Positions 11,541 through 22,752 are shown, numbered from the stretch's first letter. The stretch: DNA of 64,000 nucleotides from Fragum whitleyi (GCA_948146395.1 OX411555.1:40069065-40133064), one strand, 5' to 3'. Translations and numbers: made by a program. The notes: generated from the letters alone by a model not told the origin.

Positions 11541-11782
11541 TGTCTACCTTATCCAACACAGGTGTTTCTTTCTGAAGACAAGTACATTATTCTGGGCTGC
11601 TTGTCTGTGGACAAATAAATACCAGGGCAAACCTTGACATGGAACTAAAATTATCGAAGAGATGAATTTTGCTGGTTATAATAAAGGTTTGAAAACATTG
11701 TATTTAATGAAGATAATGCTGAGTTCTAACATTTTCATCTATGAAAATAATGTTTCCTCAAACTTTATCTACTGTTTTGTTT

Positions 11783-12050
11783 TTAGCTCCACTAGCTGAA
11801 GGCCAGATACCCATTGTCATGGCGGTGTATCCGTCATTCATCCTTTCTGTTGGTATCAAGTTCAAGGTCATCAGTCAAGGTCATTTTGTTTCAAGGTCAA
11901 ATATGTGGACATTTTAGGCTGTACATTGAATTAAGTATTGTCATGGATTTCAGAATTGAATTAAGGTTTGCTTTTGGATACCATATTGTATCAAACTATG
12001 TATGTAGCATTTACGGGGCATTAGTGTTTCACAAACATATCTTGTTTCAT
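11783..12050 (-). mobile_element. Short HINE-like element with CAAGGTCA core
   Basis: The 3' end in reverse is TTTAGCTCCACTAGCTGAAG; the 5' end in reverse is GGCATTAGTGTTTCACAAAC then ATATCTTGTTT, matching the 5' end of the element at 46641. The middle has AAGTTCAAGGTCATCAGTCA and TTCAAGGTCAAA. It reaches to within about 80 bp of the exon at 12130; the open frame across it is not coding evidence. Confidence 0.55.
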
Positions 12051-13449
12051 GTGCATCCAAATGTAAGACTGTATGGTAGTGGGGTAAAGATAGCATACAA
12101 TGTGTTATTCCTAAGTGTGTATATTGCAGGTAGAAGCTGCTACAGTACAAGATATTTCATTCAAGAAACCAAAGAGGGAAACTTTTCACCACCAACTACA
12201 AGAAATTCCAGTTAATAGACAGAGGGAAGAATTTTCAGATATATCGCCATTTTTATAGAAGCTAAAACAGAGTAATAAGAAAGCAGTTATTTTCTCAGTT
12301 ACAAATCCAAAGCCACAGCCAAACCTTTCAGGACCATCACTACCAAATGTCCTTACACATTTATATACTGCTAAAAATCTTCTCCTTACTGATGAAGAAT
12401 TAAAAATGAAATGTTCAACCTCTTTTGACAGCCTTAATGTAACATCCAGTCAGGCAGAGAAGGTTGAAGCCATGACCAAACAACAGAGTAAGTGTACATT
12501 GTGGTTCCAGTGTAGAAAAGGTCGCTTAACTGCTTAAAATTTTCATGAAATCACCCACAGCAATGTGAATAGTTGTAGCAGTGTTTCTCTTTTGAAGAAG
12601 GTAATGATTTATGGCTCAGTTGTACAAACTCCTGCAACTGAATGGGGATTAAATCATGAGCAGTCAGCCTTGGAGCAGTACAGTGATTGTTTCAGCAAAA
12701 CCAATATGAACTTCAAAGTCAGGAAATGCGCACTGATAATGAATGAGAATTATCCATTTATAGCTGCTACCTCTGATGCTATTGTTTCATGTGACTGCTG
12801 TGGAAAGGGTGTAGTGGAAATTAAATGCCCCTATTCATACAAAGGCAGACATCCATGTGAAATTGACAGCAAAGATTACTTAATAAACAGACATGTTCCT
12901 AGTGATTCTTGTCATTGGTCCTTGAAAACTGACCATTAACATTATTGTCATGTTCAAGGGCAAATGAATTTAGTAAAAGTTGACTTTTGTGATTTTTTTT
13001 TTTTTTGGACAATGAAGGGATTTCCTGTCTAAAGAATAAATTTTGATGCTAGTTTTGTCAGTGTCACACTGGATAAACTTAAGCAATATTACATTAATAT
13101 TGTTCTTCCAGATCTTTTAACAAATAAACTAAAGTTGAATAAAGAAGGGAGTCAGCAGGCCACTTAAGTATGCTTCTGTGGAGAATATGCTTCACATGCT
13201 ATGATTGCTTGTGAATCCAAAGATTGTTCAAAAGAGTGGTATCACTTGTCATGTGTTGGACTAAATGAAAGACCAGCTGATAAGTGGTTTTATCTTATAA
13301 CTATACAAATATCTGTGTGATAACATCCCATATGATATTTTTTATGATATCACATAGTTATTTTTAGAACAATGATATAATGCGGTTATTTTTAGAAACT
13401 TGCATTTTAGTAAGAAACATCGACGAAAAGAAGACAAATAGAGGTTATT

Positions 13450-13614
13450 AGATAAATATAATACATACTTAGTGTATTGTATAAAAAAAATATCTAACTC
13501 GGTTGTGAGAATTGATAATTGTCTCAGCAGAGCCTCGACAATTTTCAATTCTCCCAACCTTGTTAGATATTTTTTTTCCATACAATACACTAAGTACGTA
13601 TTATATACTTGTCT
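13450..13614. repeat. Foldback palindrome with long A and T runs
   Basis: The left arm AGATAAATATAATACATACT through AGTGTATTGTATAAAAAAAA to ATATCTAAC pairs with the right arm GTTAGATATTTTTTTTCC to AGTACGTATTATATACTTGT. The loop of about 50 bp itself folds (GAGAATTGATAATTGTC with GACAATTTTCAATTCTC). It explains the pair of opposite open frames here. Confidence 0.8.
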
Positions 13615-13715
13615 ATCCTGTGAACTAACTCGAAAAAGGAAAAACAATGTCAAAAAAGTCTAAAATTCATTTCCTAAAATATGTATGTTGAATTTTGAAG
13701 CCTGTTGATAATCCC

Positions 13716-13944
13716 TTAACCCTTTCCTGTTTTACAAAATTTTGGACCTGTCCAAATTCAAAGGTTTTGCAGACAAAAATTTAAAGTGGATTTAATTTGA
13801 AAAATAACCATTCAGTAGGGGAGAAAATAGTGTGGAAAAAGAAGAAATTGCTTGTCAGAAGCAATTTCTTCTTTTCTCACAATGTTTTCTCAATCATAAA
13901 ATCACAGGCACATAAAAAGCAGGAATTAAACAGCAAAGGGTTAA
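13716..13944 (+). mobile_element. TTAA-flanked MITE (family M1), copy 3
   Basis: Starts TTAACCCTTTCCTGTTTTAC and ends AAACAGCAAAGGGTTAA, with an intact internal hairpin around 13850-13876. This is the best-preserved copy by eye, with both TTAA flanks exact. From 13945 to 14418 I recognise nothing else. Confidence 0.85.
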
Positions 13945-14418
13945 AATCTTGATTTGGGCTTTTTTTTCATTATCAGTAGATTCAGTTGTGTTGGGCAATT
14001 TGTGCTCTAGTTATGCCTTGCAACTTTTATCCCTTTCTTGCTGAATTAAAATCTTGCTAAAATTGATATAATATTACAGAGATGAAAGCATTAGATGAGC
14101 TAATCTGAGTCTGAATATATCTTTTTAACTTCCTTTTTCAAATGCTTTTAGGTCTAATTGGAAAATCAGGTGGTAAAGACTAAGATAAGACTACACATAG
14201 TGTAAACAGTGTAATTTTTGTGGTGGTTTTATTTTGACTATATTGGCAGTTAGCTAAAATGCGCCAAAATTATTCCACCACCAGAATTTTTCTTTTATTA
14301 TGATGGATATGAAATCTATTCATTTTAGTCAATGTTAATTAAATTTATGTCAAAGATATGCAGACCATACTTATTCAAATTGGAATAACAAAAACTGCTG
14401 ACAACGTTGACATTCGGA

Positions 14419-14488
14419 CGGGTCAGAGCAATACGATTGTAAGTGCCATAATTTATAGGCACTTACAATTGTATAGCGCTGAACCCTA
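14419..14488. repeat. Short palindrome
   Basis: GGGTCAGAGCAATACGATTG followed by TAAGTGCC is mirrored by GGCACTTACAATTGTATAGC then GCTGAACCC. Arms of about 28 bp with a short AT loop. Possibly a minimal foldback element. Confidence 0.7.
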
Positions 14489-14648
14489 AATTTCAAGATT
14501 CCAGATCCAAGTTGGTTGATACACTGTAATGAAAATCACAGCAAAAAAGTGTGAAAACTTATACATGCTTTATAACTTTAACAAAAGGTGTGAAAACAAA
14601 CTATTGCTAAGTTTTTAGAAAGTTGACATTACTCTAGAAATTGACTTT

Positions 14649-15918
14649 TTAGCTCACCTGAGCACGAAGTGCTCAAGGTGAGCTATTGGGATCGTAGAAT
14701 GTCCGTCGTCAGTCGTGCGTCGTCCGTCATCCGTCGTGCGTCGTCCACAATTTCTTTAAACATCTTCTCCTCCTAAACTAGTGGGCCAATCTTGATGAAA
14801 CTTGGCAGGGATGATGTTCCTTGGGTCAAGCTCCACCAAAGTTGTTCAAATAAATGAAATCCACCCTTAACTTTCCCTTTACCCTAAACAAAAAGGGTGA
14901 AAATATGAAAATCTTTAAAAATCTTCTTCTCTGAAACCAGATGTCAGAGAGCTTTCATATTTGGTATGTAGCATCATCTAGTGGACCTCTACCAAGTTTG
15001 TTCATATCAAGACCCTGGGGTCATATTTGGGCTTTGCCCGGGCCCAACCCTTTTTACATAGAATCGAAGAGCAAATATCTTTTAAAATCTTCTTCTCTGA
15101 AACAAGATGGCAGACAGCTTTGATATTTGGTGTGTAGCATCACCTAGTGGGCCTCTACCAAGTTTGTTCATATCAAGACCCTTGGGTCATATTTGGACTT
15201 TGCACGGGTGCATCCCTTTATCTCTTATGAGCACGAAGGGTAAAAAAACGATAATCTTCAAAAAATCTTCTTCTATGAAACCAGATGGCAGACAGCTTTC
15301 ATATTTGGTATGTAGCATCATCTAGTGGACCTCTACCAAGTTTATTCATATCAAGACCCTAGGATCATATTTGGGCTCCACCCGGGCGCAACCCTTTTCA
15401 CATTGAATCAAAGAGCGAAAATCGTTTAAAATCTTCTTTAATCGAAACCAGAGGACACACTGCCTTTATTTTTGGTATGTAGCACCATCTAGTGGGCCCC
15501 TACCAAGTTTGTTCATATCAAGACCCTTGGATCATATTTGGGCTCCAACCGGGCGCATCCCTTTCAGCTCATCTGAGCACAATGGGTGAAAATAGGAAAA
15601 CCTTCAAAAATCTTCTTCTCTGAAACCAGAATGCAGACAGCTTTCATATTTAGTATGTAGCATCATCTTATGGACCTCTTTTAAGTTTGGTAATATCAAG
15701 ACCCTGGGGTCAAATTTTGGGTCCACCCGGGTGTATCCCTTTTTACATGGAATCAAAGAGCAAAAAGGCATATCTGTCTTGTTCTTTGCTGAAAATGTTC
15801 CATGGTATTGATCTTAGGCAATTATCTTCTTTTTGACATCTGCCTATCTAATTAATGTGATGTCCCAGGGGTCAAAGAGACTCAGGTGAGCGATCTAGGA
15901 CCATCTTGGTCCTCTTGT
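14649..15918 (-). mobile_element. HINE-like element, core type A, complete
   Basis: In reverse: 3' hairpin end TTAGCTCACCTGAGCACGAA then GTGCTCAAGGTGAGC, a CCGTCGTCAGTCGTGCGTCG tract, a distinct first unit (CTAGTGGGCCAATCTTGATG), about five type A units, the 5' flank, the 5' subterminal repeat ACTCAGGTGAGC, and the 5' hairpin AGGACCATCTTGGTCCT with CTTGT. All expected parts are present, so this is a good reference copy. The 61-72-codon open frames are repeated translations of the unit. Confidence 0.8.
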
Positions 15919-16682
15919 TTATACTTCTGTTGTTTTGAACAACGAAAAAATGAAATACAGATAAAGCGTTTTAATTGTCATTAAAGTCAGATGTACAAAG
16001 TAATTCACTGCCAATAAATTGTAATGGAAAAACCACCAAATGTGGACACCGCCAACATAAAGCCGTTTACAGTATGTCATAATGTGCTGGCTAATCTTAG
16101 CCTAAACCTCCTACCAAAGCAGGAATAAATGGTTTGTACTATAAACATTTCATTATTGGCTCAGATATCTTGAAACTGGATCAAAATATTTGTCTTGAAA
16201 CTTGGTCAGAATGTTTTACATTATGATATGAAGAACAAGTTTGAAACTGAGTCAACTTGGTCTGATAGGTGACTGAGTCAAATCTTAAGACAACCTTGTC
16301 AGGGCTTGTGATAGCTTTTCTAGTTTAGGAGTCAAAGAACCCCTGCACTTAATATTTAGGGGGTCAAAACTAGTTTGTAAGAGGTCTAAAAAGATGCAAA
16401 CCGTTATATATCACCAGTTTAACAGTTTCAAATGATCTACATAAATGAATCAACATAAATGAATAAAGTGTCCTAAGACACTTTATTGTTTAATGCTGAC
16501 TCATTTATATGAATCCCTAATAATAATAATATGAAGAACACAAATGATAAATAAATATAATCTTGCATAGGTTGCATTGATGGAATAAAGGCCAAAATGA
16601 CCCCTAAAGGAAATTTGTGAGGGTCAAAATGGAATTATTGAGGGTCAAAACCCTGGTGTAAGGGTCAAACACAAACCCTGCT
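15919..16682. other. Spacer with no recognised gene
   Basis: Contains a small hairpin at 16463-16491 (AATAAAGTGTCCTAAGACAC then TTTATT) and low-complexity AGGGTCAAAA repeats at about 16615-16680. No coding similarity recognised. Confidence 0.45.
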
Positions 16683-16696
16683 TGTTTTACAGACAG

Positions 16697-16976
16697 GCCG
16701 CCATCATAGCGCAGTTGGTAGCGTGTGGGACTGACAATCTAGAGGTCCCGGGTTCGATCCCCAAGAGCGGCACTCATTCTTTCAGACTATTTGTCTCTCA
16801 CCAATGGGTTGATAATGGTAGACCTATATGAGATAGCAGCTGGGGGCTGGGAAAGGATGTGATGGTTGAAGTGGTGAGAGAAATACCAGGAAATCATGGT
16901 AGGTACTCCAGCCGCTGTGATACAACTGAAAAAAATGTTGAAAGCGGTGTTAAACTCCATTCAATCAATCAATCAA
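16697..16976 (+). mobile_element. tRNA-derived SINE, full length with 14-bp TSD
   Basis: The head has a pol III A box (TAGCGCAGTTGG, a perfect fit to TRGCNNAGYNGG) and a B box (GGTTCGATCC). The body is GATAGCAGCTGGGGGCTGGG to GAAAGCGGTGTTAAACTCC and the tail (TCAA)n. The target-site duplication TGTTTTACAGACAG flanks it at 16683-16696 and 16977-16990. The anticodon arm does not pair, so this is not a working tRNA. Confidence 0.9.
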
Positions 16977-17331
16977 TGTTTTACAGACAGATGGACAGAA
17001 TTAAAGACAGACTGACAACAGTTCAGCAATATTCCTCCATTCTTTTCTATGTGAGGTCACAGAAATATAAACAATTTAATAGCTAATCATGAAAAAGTTG
17101 TACTATCTATATATTTGTAGGCAGTTACAACTGTTTCGTGCTGTGCCAGTGTTATGCCTTCAATAGTGGTGTACGTGGTGGAGAGGTAAAACATCAGCTT
17201 CTTCATAAAGAGGTCCTGTGCCTGATTCTTTCCTTGGCCCACACATTTGGAGCAAGTATTGGTTCATGTACCAAAAGAGATTTATCACAGTTGTAAGAAC
17301 TTGTGTTCAAATCACTGTAAAATGAATAGGT

Positions 17332-17561
17332 TTCACCCTTTGCTGTTTAATCTCTGCTTTTTATGTGCCTGTGATTTTATGATTGAGAAAACATTGTGAA
17401 AAAAGGAGAAATTGCTTCTGACAAGCAATTTCTTCTTTTTCCACACTATTTTCTACCCTACTGAATGTTATTTTCAAATTAAATTCACTTTAAATTTTCG
17501 TCTGCAAAACCTTTGAATTTGGACAGGTCCAAAATTTTGTAAAACAGGAAAGGGTTAAACC
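17332..17561 (-). mobile_element. TTAA-flanked MITE (family M1), copy 4
   Basis: Reverse orientation, CCCTTTGCTGTTTAATCTCT to AAAACAGGAAAGGGTTAA. The left flank reads TTCA instead of TTAA. The internal hairpin is intact near 17400-17440. Confidence 0.8.
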
Positions 17562-17607
17562 ATGCCATCATGGTGGCCAAACTTAATTTGATCTGTCGCA
17601 ATGCAGG

Positions 17608-17812
17608 CTACCCCCCCTCCCCCCCCCCCCCCCACACACACACATACCAGTTGTGGAAACAGTTTTGTGACTTAGTTCAATAATGAACTTTGACCAATTA
17701 TTAATAGGGCACTTATTTTGGGTGATGGACAACAATTGTATGAAGTTTCATGATTCTTCATTAGTTCATTTGTGTTTGTGCATGTGTGTGTGTGTGGGGG
17801 GGGGTTATAATG
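17608..17812. repeat. Low-complexity C-rich, CA and TG/G tracts
   Basis: A C-run with (CA)n at about 17609-17645, and (TG)n followed by G-run at about 17783-17806. The two are roughly complementary and could pair. Confidence 0.7.
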
Positions 17813-17929
17813 AAAGTGGAGTTTAAAAATGGCTGTGTGAAATCACAGATAGATTATGAACATGTGCATAACAGGATAGACCTGAGACCTGTGGATAATT
17901 GTAACGAGGTCTGATAGCAGGGATAGACA

Positions 17930-18100
17930 TTAACTTCTTTGAATAAGGAGTCTATTGGACTCCTATCTTATGAAAACAGGGAGTTCATGCTCAAAGAAAG
18001 GAGTCCAAATTTACTTTATTGGAGAACAATTTGTGGAAAAGAAGAAATTGCTTGTATCAAGCAACTTCTTCTTTTCCACAAGTTTCTCTCCAAAAGATGA
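17930..18100. repeat. Hairpin segment related to the M1 internal hairpin
   Basis: TTGTGGAAAAGAAGAAATTG then CTTG is mirrored by CAAGCAACTTCTTCTTTTCC then ACAAG at about 18030-18084. The M1 terminal repeats are absent. The surrounding text has GGAGTCCA-type words that recur near 29670 and 29960. Confidence 0.55.
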
Positions 18101-18109
18101 TTTTCCTTT

Positions 18110-19160
18110 TTAGCTCACCTGAGCACAAAGTGCTCAAGGTGAGCTATTGTGATCACTCACTGTCCGTCGTCCGTCCGTCCGTCTGTCCGTCCGTCTGTCC
18201 GTCCATCAACAATTTCTTTAAACATCTTCTACTCCTAAACCACTGGGCCAATCAAGCTGAAACTTGGCAGGGATGTTCCTTGGATGAAGCTCTTTAAAAG
18301 TTGTTAAAAGAATTTAATTTCATCAAAAATTGTGGTTGCCATGGTTACATAATAGCCCAAAATGGCCGAAAATCTTAGAAAAAATTCTTCTCCTCCTAAA
18401 CCACTGGGCCAATCAAGGTGAAACTTGGCAAGGATGTTCCTTGGGTGAAGGTCTTCAAAAGTTGTTAAAAGAATTCAATTTCATTAAAGACTCTAAGTTC
18501 CATGGTAACGGAAAGTCTGAAAAATGGCCGAAAATGGCTAAAAATATAAGAAAAAATTCTTCTCCTCCTAAACCACTGGGCCAATCAAGCTGAAACTTGG
18601 CAGGGATGTTCCTTGGGTGAAGGTCTTTAAAAGTTGTTAAAAGAATTCAATTTCATCAAAAACTCTAGGTTCCATGGTAACGGAAAATCTGAAAAATGGC
18701 CGAAAATCACTGAAAATATTAGAAAAAATTCTTCTCCTCATAAACCACTGGGCCAATCAAGCTGAAACTTGGCAGGGATGTTCCTTGGGTGAAGGTCTTC
18801 AAAAGTTGTTAAAAGAATTTAATTTCATCAAAAGCTCTATTTTTTCATGGTAACGGAAAGTCTGAAAAATGTTTGAAAATCTTAGAAAAAATTCTTCTCT
18901 TCCTAAACCACTGGGCCAATCAAGCTGAAATTTGTCAGGGATGTTTCTTGGGTGAAGGTCTTCAAAAAATGTTAAAAGAATACGCTATGATAAGAGAAAA
19001 GCTGAAAATTTACGAAACTTAAAAAAAAATCAAGTTGCTATAGGGCGAATTTTTACCAACCTTAATGTACATCAAACAAATTCTGGTTTTCATAACATGG
19101 TTGACAAGTTATGAGTGACATACTCAGGTGAGCGATATAGGACCATCATGGTCCTCTTGT
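18110..19160 (-). mobile_element. HINE-like element, core type C, complete
   Basis: In reverse: 3' hairpin end TTAGCTCACCTGAGCACAAA then GTGCTCAAGGTGAGC; a long (CCGT)n tract at about 18164-18205; about five units of some 170 bp (CTCCTAAACCACTGGGCCAA, TGAAACTTGGCAGGGATG, TCCATGGTAACGGAAA); the 5' subterminal repeat CTCAGGTGAGC; and the 5' hairpin AGGACCATCATGGTCCT with CTTGT. It has the same ends as type A but a different core. Confidence 0.8.
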
Positions 19161-20342
19161 TTCAAAGTACTTCTAGATGCAAGCAAATATTATCTTCAAC
19201 AATTTTTTTCATGAAAATGTGTACAATGTTTCATAAGGGTTGAAAGGGAAACTGTCCTGTTCAATTGTTTTTATTTCCATGTGTTCTTGGGAGATCATTG
19301 GACTCCTTTCTTTCAAAGTGAAGGGGTTCCAACTGATAAACAATAAGTCTCAGACTCCACTTAGTGTCTAACCATAGGTAGAAGCTATTACACTGTAGGT
19401 ACCTCATGTCTGAGCTCAATACGTCTAGTTTAGTAAAGATAGTTTGCCCTTTCCAATATTTTTTTATCATGTCTCCATGTAAATCATGGGAAAGAAGAAA
19501 TTGCCTTTCATAAATAATTTCGTCTTGTCCAACGCTGTTTTCCTTATAACTGAATGATCAAATTGCTAAAACTAGACATGCTTTTTGTTGAGGACCTATT
19601 ATATCAGGGAGGACCTTTAAGAAATAAGGCTATTAGGTCCTTCAGGTAGATGCAGATAAGTATAGAGGGGGTATTTTGGAATTTAGATAAAAGTATTTAA
19701 TTAAATATAGCTCACATTCTATGTTTTTAGTACTTATTGTAATCGTCTGGTCAAGACAATTTAAATAAGTTCCCACAACATAGGGTTTCATTGAGAATTA
19801 AAGATTTTATTATGGATTTACCCCCTTTAATCTGTACCTCTATTGATTTCAAAAAGTAGTAGCGACAGACCATGATTATGTATGTCACAGAAAGAGAAAA
19901 ATGGAGCCATATTACTATAAAACACATTCTTTGATGAATAACATATTTATTTTGATTTCATTGTATTATTACTGCCAGTAATACCCTAAAGGGGAGTTAG
20001 GCAGCATATATAATATGTATTTTGAATAACCTATGAAGCTTAAATCTTTCTCGTTATTGTCATTTTATTGTTACTTTGTTATTAACCCTCTTCTTATTGA
20101 ATTTAATTTTGATTAGAACAAATTGCCTTTTTTCTCTACATTTTAATCAATTTGGCTGAAGACAATCCCACAATATTTAAGTTAAAAGCAGGCAGTATAG
20201 GCTAAGACCAGCTTGCACATTTGTGTAGACTGGTCTTAGGTAAGTCGTCTGCAGCCTTGTAAACAGAAGGATAAGGGTCAATGGACAAAATGCTACTGTA
20301 CAAAACACCTGATTAGCATTGCAATGTTAGAGTGTATTCTGC
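19161..20342. other. Mostly unrecognised spacer
   Basis: A block near 19975-20025 (CCTAAAGGGGAGTTAGGCAG) recurs inverted near 41470-41505. A block near 20180-20240 (AAGACCAGCTTGCACATTTG) resembles dispersed copies near 28975 and 44770. A decayed GAAGAAATTGCC hairpin lies near 19492. No coding similarity. Confidence 0.45.
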
Positions 20343-20701
20343 GTAATTAATGAACTGGCAGGGCGGGGCTTAACTGTGACATAAATTGGCGAGTTTACTT
20401 TTCAAAAGTTCGAGTTCTTTCAAATTGTAGTCAGTAATCATCGTTTACACGTGCAAATAACTGTATCCTAAAACCTAAAGCATTCACATGTTTTGAGAGA
20501 GAGAACACATTTTATCGTTTGGTTACCAATGCCCCGTAACTTCAGCTTTGATTAAGCTGAAGTTACGCAGATTTGGTTACCAATCCACGATTTATGGTCT
20601 CGAGTTATTTATGTCGACTCTCTTTTAGATAGAAGCTGATATCCCTTAACCTTAAGTGCAATGACCCGTTACTTTGGCTCCGCTCTGCCAGGGCATTAAC
20701 C
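20343..20701 (-). mobile_element. TIR element with TAATTAATG ends, copy 2
   Basis: Inverted copy of 4884-5241. Ends TAATTAATGAACTGGCAGGG and the complement of TTAATGCCCTGGCAGAG, with the central palindrome around TAACTTCAGCTTTGATTAAG. The 8 bp outside one end (ATTCTGCG) are the same in both copies, so the element may extend slightly further. Confidence 0.75.
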
Positions 20702-20883
20702 ATAGAAAATAACAGTTGGACTTGATATCATAAGCCCTTTTTTTGTACTCCACACAGAGAATTTATTCAAATTTCACATTTAGTTACATGTTTCATTTTA
20801 ATTCAAATATACAAATAAAAAATGAAAGGTTTATTTATATATTTAAGTGAGAAATCTACTTTTACTTGTCTATGGAAAATTGG

Positions 20884-21098
20884 TTGATTAAATTGAGTTT
20901 TCAACATTATTTCAGTTATATCGCGGCGACTGGAGCACCTAACAATGGATTCCTGGCATTTCTATCACCAGTACAACCACCACATTCTTTCCTAGCCCCC
21001 AGCTGCTATCTCACATAGGTCTACGATTATTAACCCATTGGTGAGAGACAAATAGTCGGAAAGAATGAGTGCCGCCGTCGGGGATCAAACCTGCGAAC
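20884..21098 (-). mobile_element. SINE, 5'-truncated, with 15-bp TSD
   Basis: Contains the body (complement of GGAGCACCTAACAATGGATT) and ends in the B-box region; the A box is missing. TCTATGGAAAATTGG flanks it at 20869-20883 and 21099-21113. A duplication around a truncated copy indicates incomplete reverse transcription at insertion, not later deletion. Confidence 0.85.
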
Positions 21099-21544
21099 TC
21101 TATGGAAAATTGGAGAGAATTTATATTTCCACACCTGTGACAAATGACTAATATATTTATTTATTTTTATTTATGTTTTTGCAGTATTCTAGCTCAAAAC
21201 AGATTCAGTATGAAGTTGAAATTTGAGTAAATACTCATTTGAGCATAAAAAGTTTTTTTTTAGTATTTGGCCCAGAATTTGCTATGATTTGATCAAAATA
21301 CCTTGATGGAGTTCAAATTGATAAAAGAGAAGACACTTCTTTAACGATTTAGTACTAGCCAAATCTCAGAAATTTAAAAAGAGTGTCATCGCTGAAATTA
21401 GTCTTTTATCAAAAAAAGCACACCATCGTTTTCGAAATTGCATTTTGTCAGTATGTGACCAAAGTTTCCTAAGCTCATTTTTCTTCCACAATATTTTCAG
21501 GTTCTATTATGTGGTGTGATATACTTGTTTTCATATACCAGTAT

Positions 21545-21750
21545 GTGACCTGTCACGCAAAAAAGGACCATCTGGGTAGGGCATAAAATGTCGACCCTAG
21601 TCAGACTGCATGGTTTGCGCAGATTGACTAGGGTCAAAACTTTCCGCAATGGGCTTATTTTCCGAATCTAGAATGTTCAAACTACCTTCGAGTGATAGAA
21701 TTTTTGAAATACGACCTCTGGTTGACCAATGCTGGACCAATCTCTTTTAC
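21545..21750. mobile_element. Relative of the GACCATCTGG element, truncated
   Basis: Shares the left end (TGACCTGTCACGCAAAAAAG then GACCATCTGG) and inner words (GACTAGGGTCAAAA, CCAATGCTGGACCAAT) with 8304-8556. The right end is not found. Confidence 0.55.
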
Positions 21751-21999
21751 AATTATTCATTTTACAACTTATAACTTTTCAAGCAAGGTAAAACATCATC
21801 TATAATTTTGTCCGATTTGGAAGTAATTAGCGATAATTTTTTTTACCTCACTTTAATAAAATCTGCATACATTTACTTTTATGATTTTGTGTCTACATGG
21901 GAAAAAATAATACACTTAAAAATCAACACCAGCCAACAAAATCATGTAATTATTTGAAGGATTTGATTGATATGCTGATCATTTCTACGATTTTGAAAT

Positions 22000-22131
22000 G
22001 TTTTTGAACAATTTCGAAGCGTTTTTGAGTGATTGGAATGAGTGTTTAGAATGGATGATTGGAGAGCTGAGCGAGTGTATTTGAATTGTTTTGATTGACA
22101 TAAATGTCTATTTCATGATGTGATTAACTGT
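22000..22131 (+). mobile_element. Partial copy of the TACAGTTAA TIR element (family M7)
   Basis: The right-hand part only: GAGTGATTGGAATGAGTGTT through GAGAGCTGAGCGAG to TTTCATGATGTGATTAACTG. It matches the right halves of 60481-60926 and 61416-61846. Confidence 0.6.
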
Positions 22132-22304
22132 TTACACATAACATTGATTAAAAACTAATGATTGTTAAGTAATCAGTGTTATTTCATTTATTTCTTATAA
22201 CCAAACTAAACTAATGGTAATGGAGAAATTGTTTGTGACAAATTATTTCTCTTATTGCTAATTTGTTTATAGCTGGACTGTACATGCATCACAATCTCAA
22301 ATTC

Positions 22305-22735
22305 TATTGACTGTTTTACTAAACATCTTACAATCATTTTTTGCGTAAGTCAAAAAGTCGCGTTGCTTCTACAGAAATAACTAAATATGGAATTCTGCCA
22401 TGCAACATCTCATTGGAATCGTCTTCTAAAGACAATTTCAATGAGATATTGCAAGACAGAATCTAACAATGAATGAAAACACCAGGGGCCGGTTTCATCA
22501 AAACATTTAGGACATATTTTTGTCTTACTGATGACTTTCGAAACAGTAACATCAACAATCACTTTACATAGGTTTTGATAGATTGGTGATACATGATTTT
22601 TGAACTATATATGAGCCAAGTCATAGGTAAGACAAAAATACGTCTTAAATGTTTTGATGAAACAGGCCCAAGGTACGATTTGAGATTTTGACTTACGAAC
22701 AATTTTTTTGTAAGATGTTTAGTAAAACGGGCCCC
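22305..22735. repeat. Nested inverted repeats (three-level foldback)
   Basis: The outer arms (ACTGTTTTACTAAACATCTT near 22309 and its complement near 22710-22730) enclose two further hairpins: 22389-22463 (CATCTCATTGGAATCGTC, loop, TTTCAATGAGATATTG) and 22485-22669 (GGGGCCGGTTTCATCAAAAC with GTTTTGATGAAACAGGCCC). Non-coding. It may be a compound foldback element or stacked insertions. Confidence 0.7.
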
Positions 22736-22752
22736 TGTTCTATTGGCAGACA

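Larger units (their letters stand above)
10241..13320 (+). pseudogene. SWIM zinc finger / YqaJ nuclease / PHD finger gene relic
   Basis: Exon 10241-10367 (TTTTTAG acceptor, GTAATA donor) encodes GEVCSHVAALIF, the C-x-H half of a SWIM zinc finger. Exon 12130-13320 (TATTGCAG acceptor) continues in phase: a FKKPKRE segment, LWFQCRKGRLTA, then a YqaJ-type nuclease (GLNHEQSALEQY, ATSDAIVSCDC, VVEIKCPY), VQGQMNLVKVDFCDFF, then a PHD finger (CFCGEYASH, WYHLSCVGL, KWFY). The SWIM-YqaJ arrangement is a multicopy class in cnidarians and molluscs. Stops are TGA 10338, TAG 12256, TAA 12535, 12937, 13030 and 13165, all in one frame with no frameshift visible. The PHD Cys expected after KWF is Tyr, yet the nuclease D and E-x-K residues remain. 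The intron holds two repeat elements. The N-terminal exons are not visible. Confidence 0.82.

Noticed and set aside
11814..12215. 133-codon open frame upstream of the YqaJ exon
   Set aside because: Mostly within a short repeat element; the real exon at 12130 is in another frame.
12565..12939. Viral origin of the YqaJ nuclease segment
   Set aside because: The domain name refers to a phage recombinase, but SWIM, YqaJ and PHD together with introns indicate a eukaryotic multicopy gene. No sign of a viral insertion.
14941..15325. Repeated 60-90-codon open frames in tandem arrays (also 24460-24845, 37240-37998, 57909-58750)
   Set aside because: They follow the repeat unit, differ in frame between copies and lack conserved protein features.
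16697..16775. tRNA-like sequence with good A and B boxes (also at 22753, 32984, 47416, 50883 and on the minus strand)
   Set aside because: Each is the head of a SINE with body, tail and usually target duplications; acceptor and anticodon stems do not pair fully. Not reported as tRNA genes.
18170..18300. Open frames with SVRPSV or TDGRTDG runs (also near 23700, 32700, 46600, 55900, 57180)
   Set aside because: They are translations of (CCGT)n or (ACGG)n tracts inside the repeat elements.
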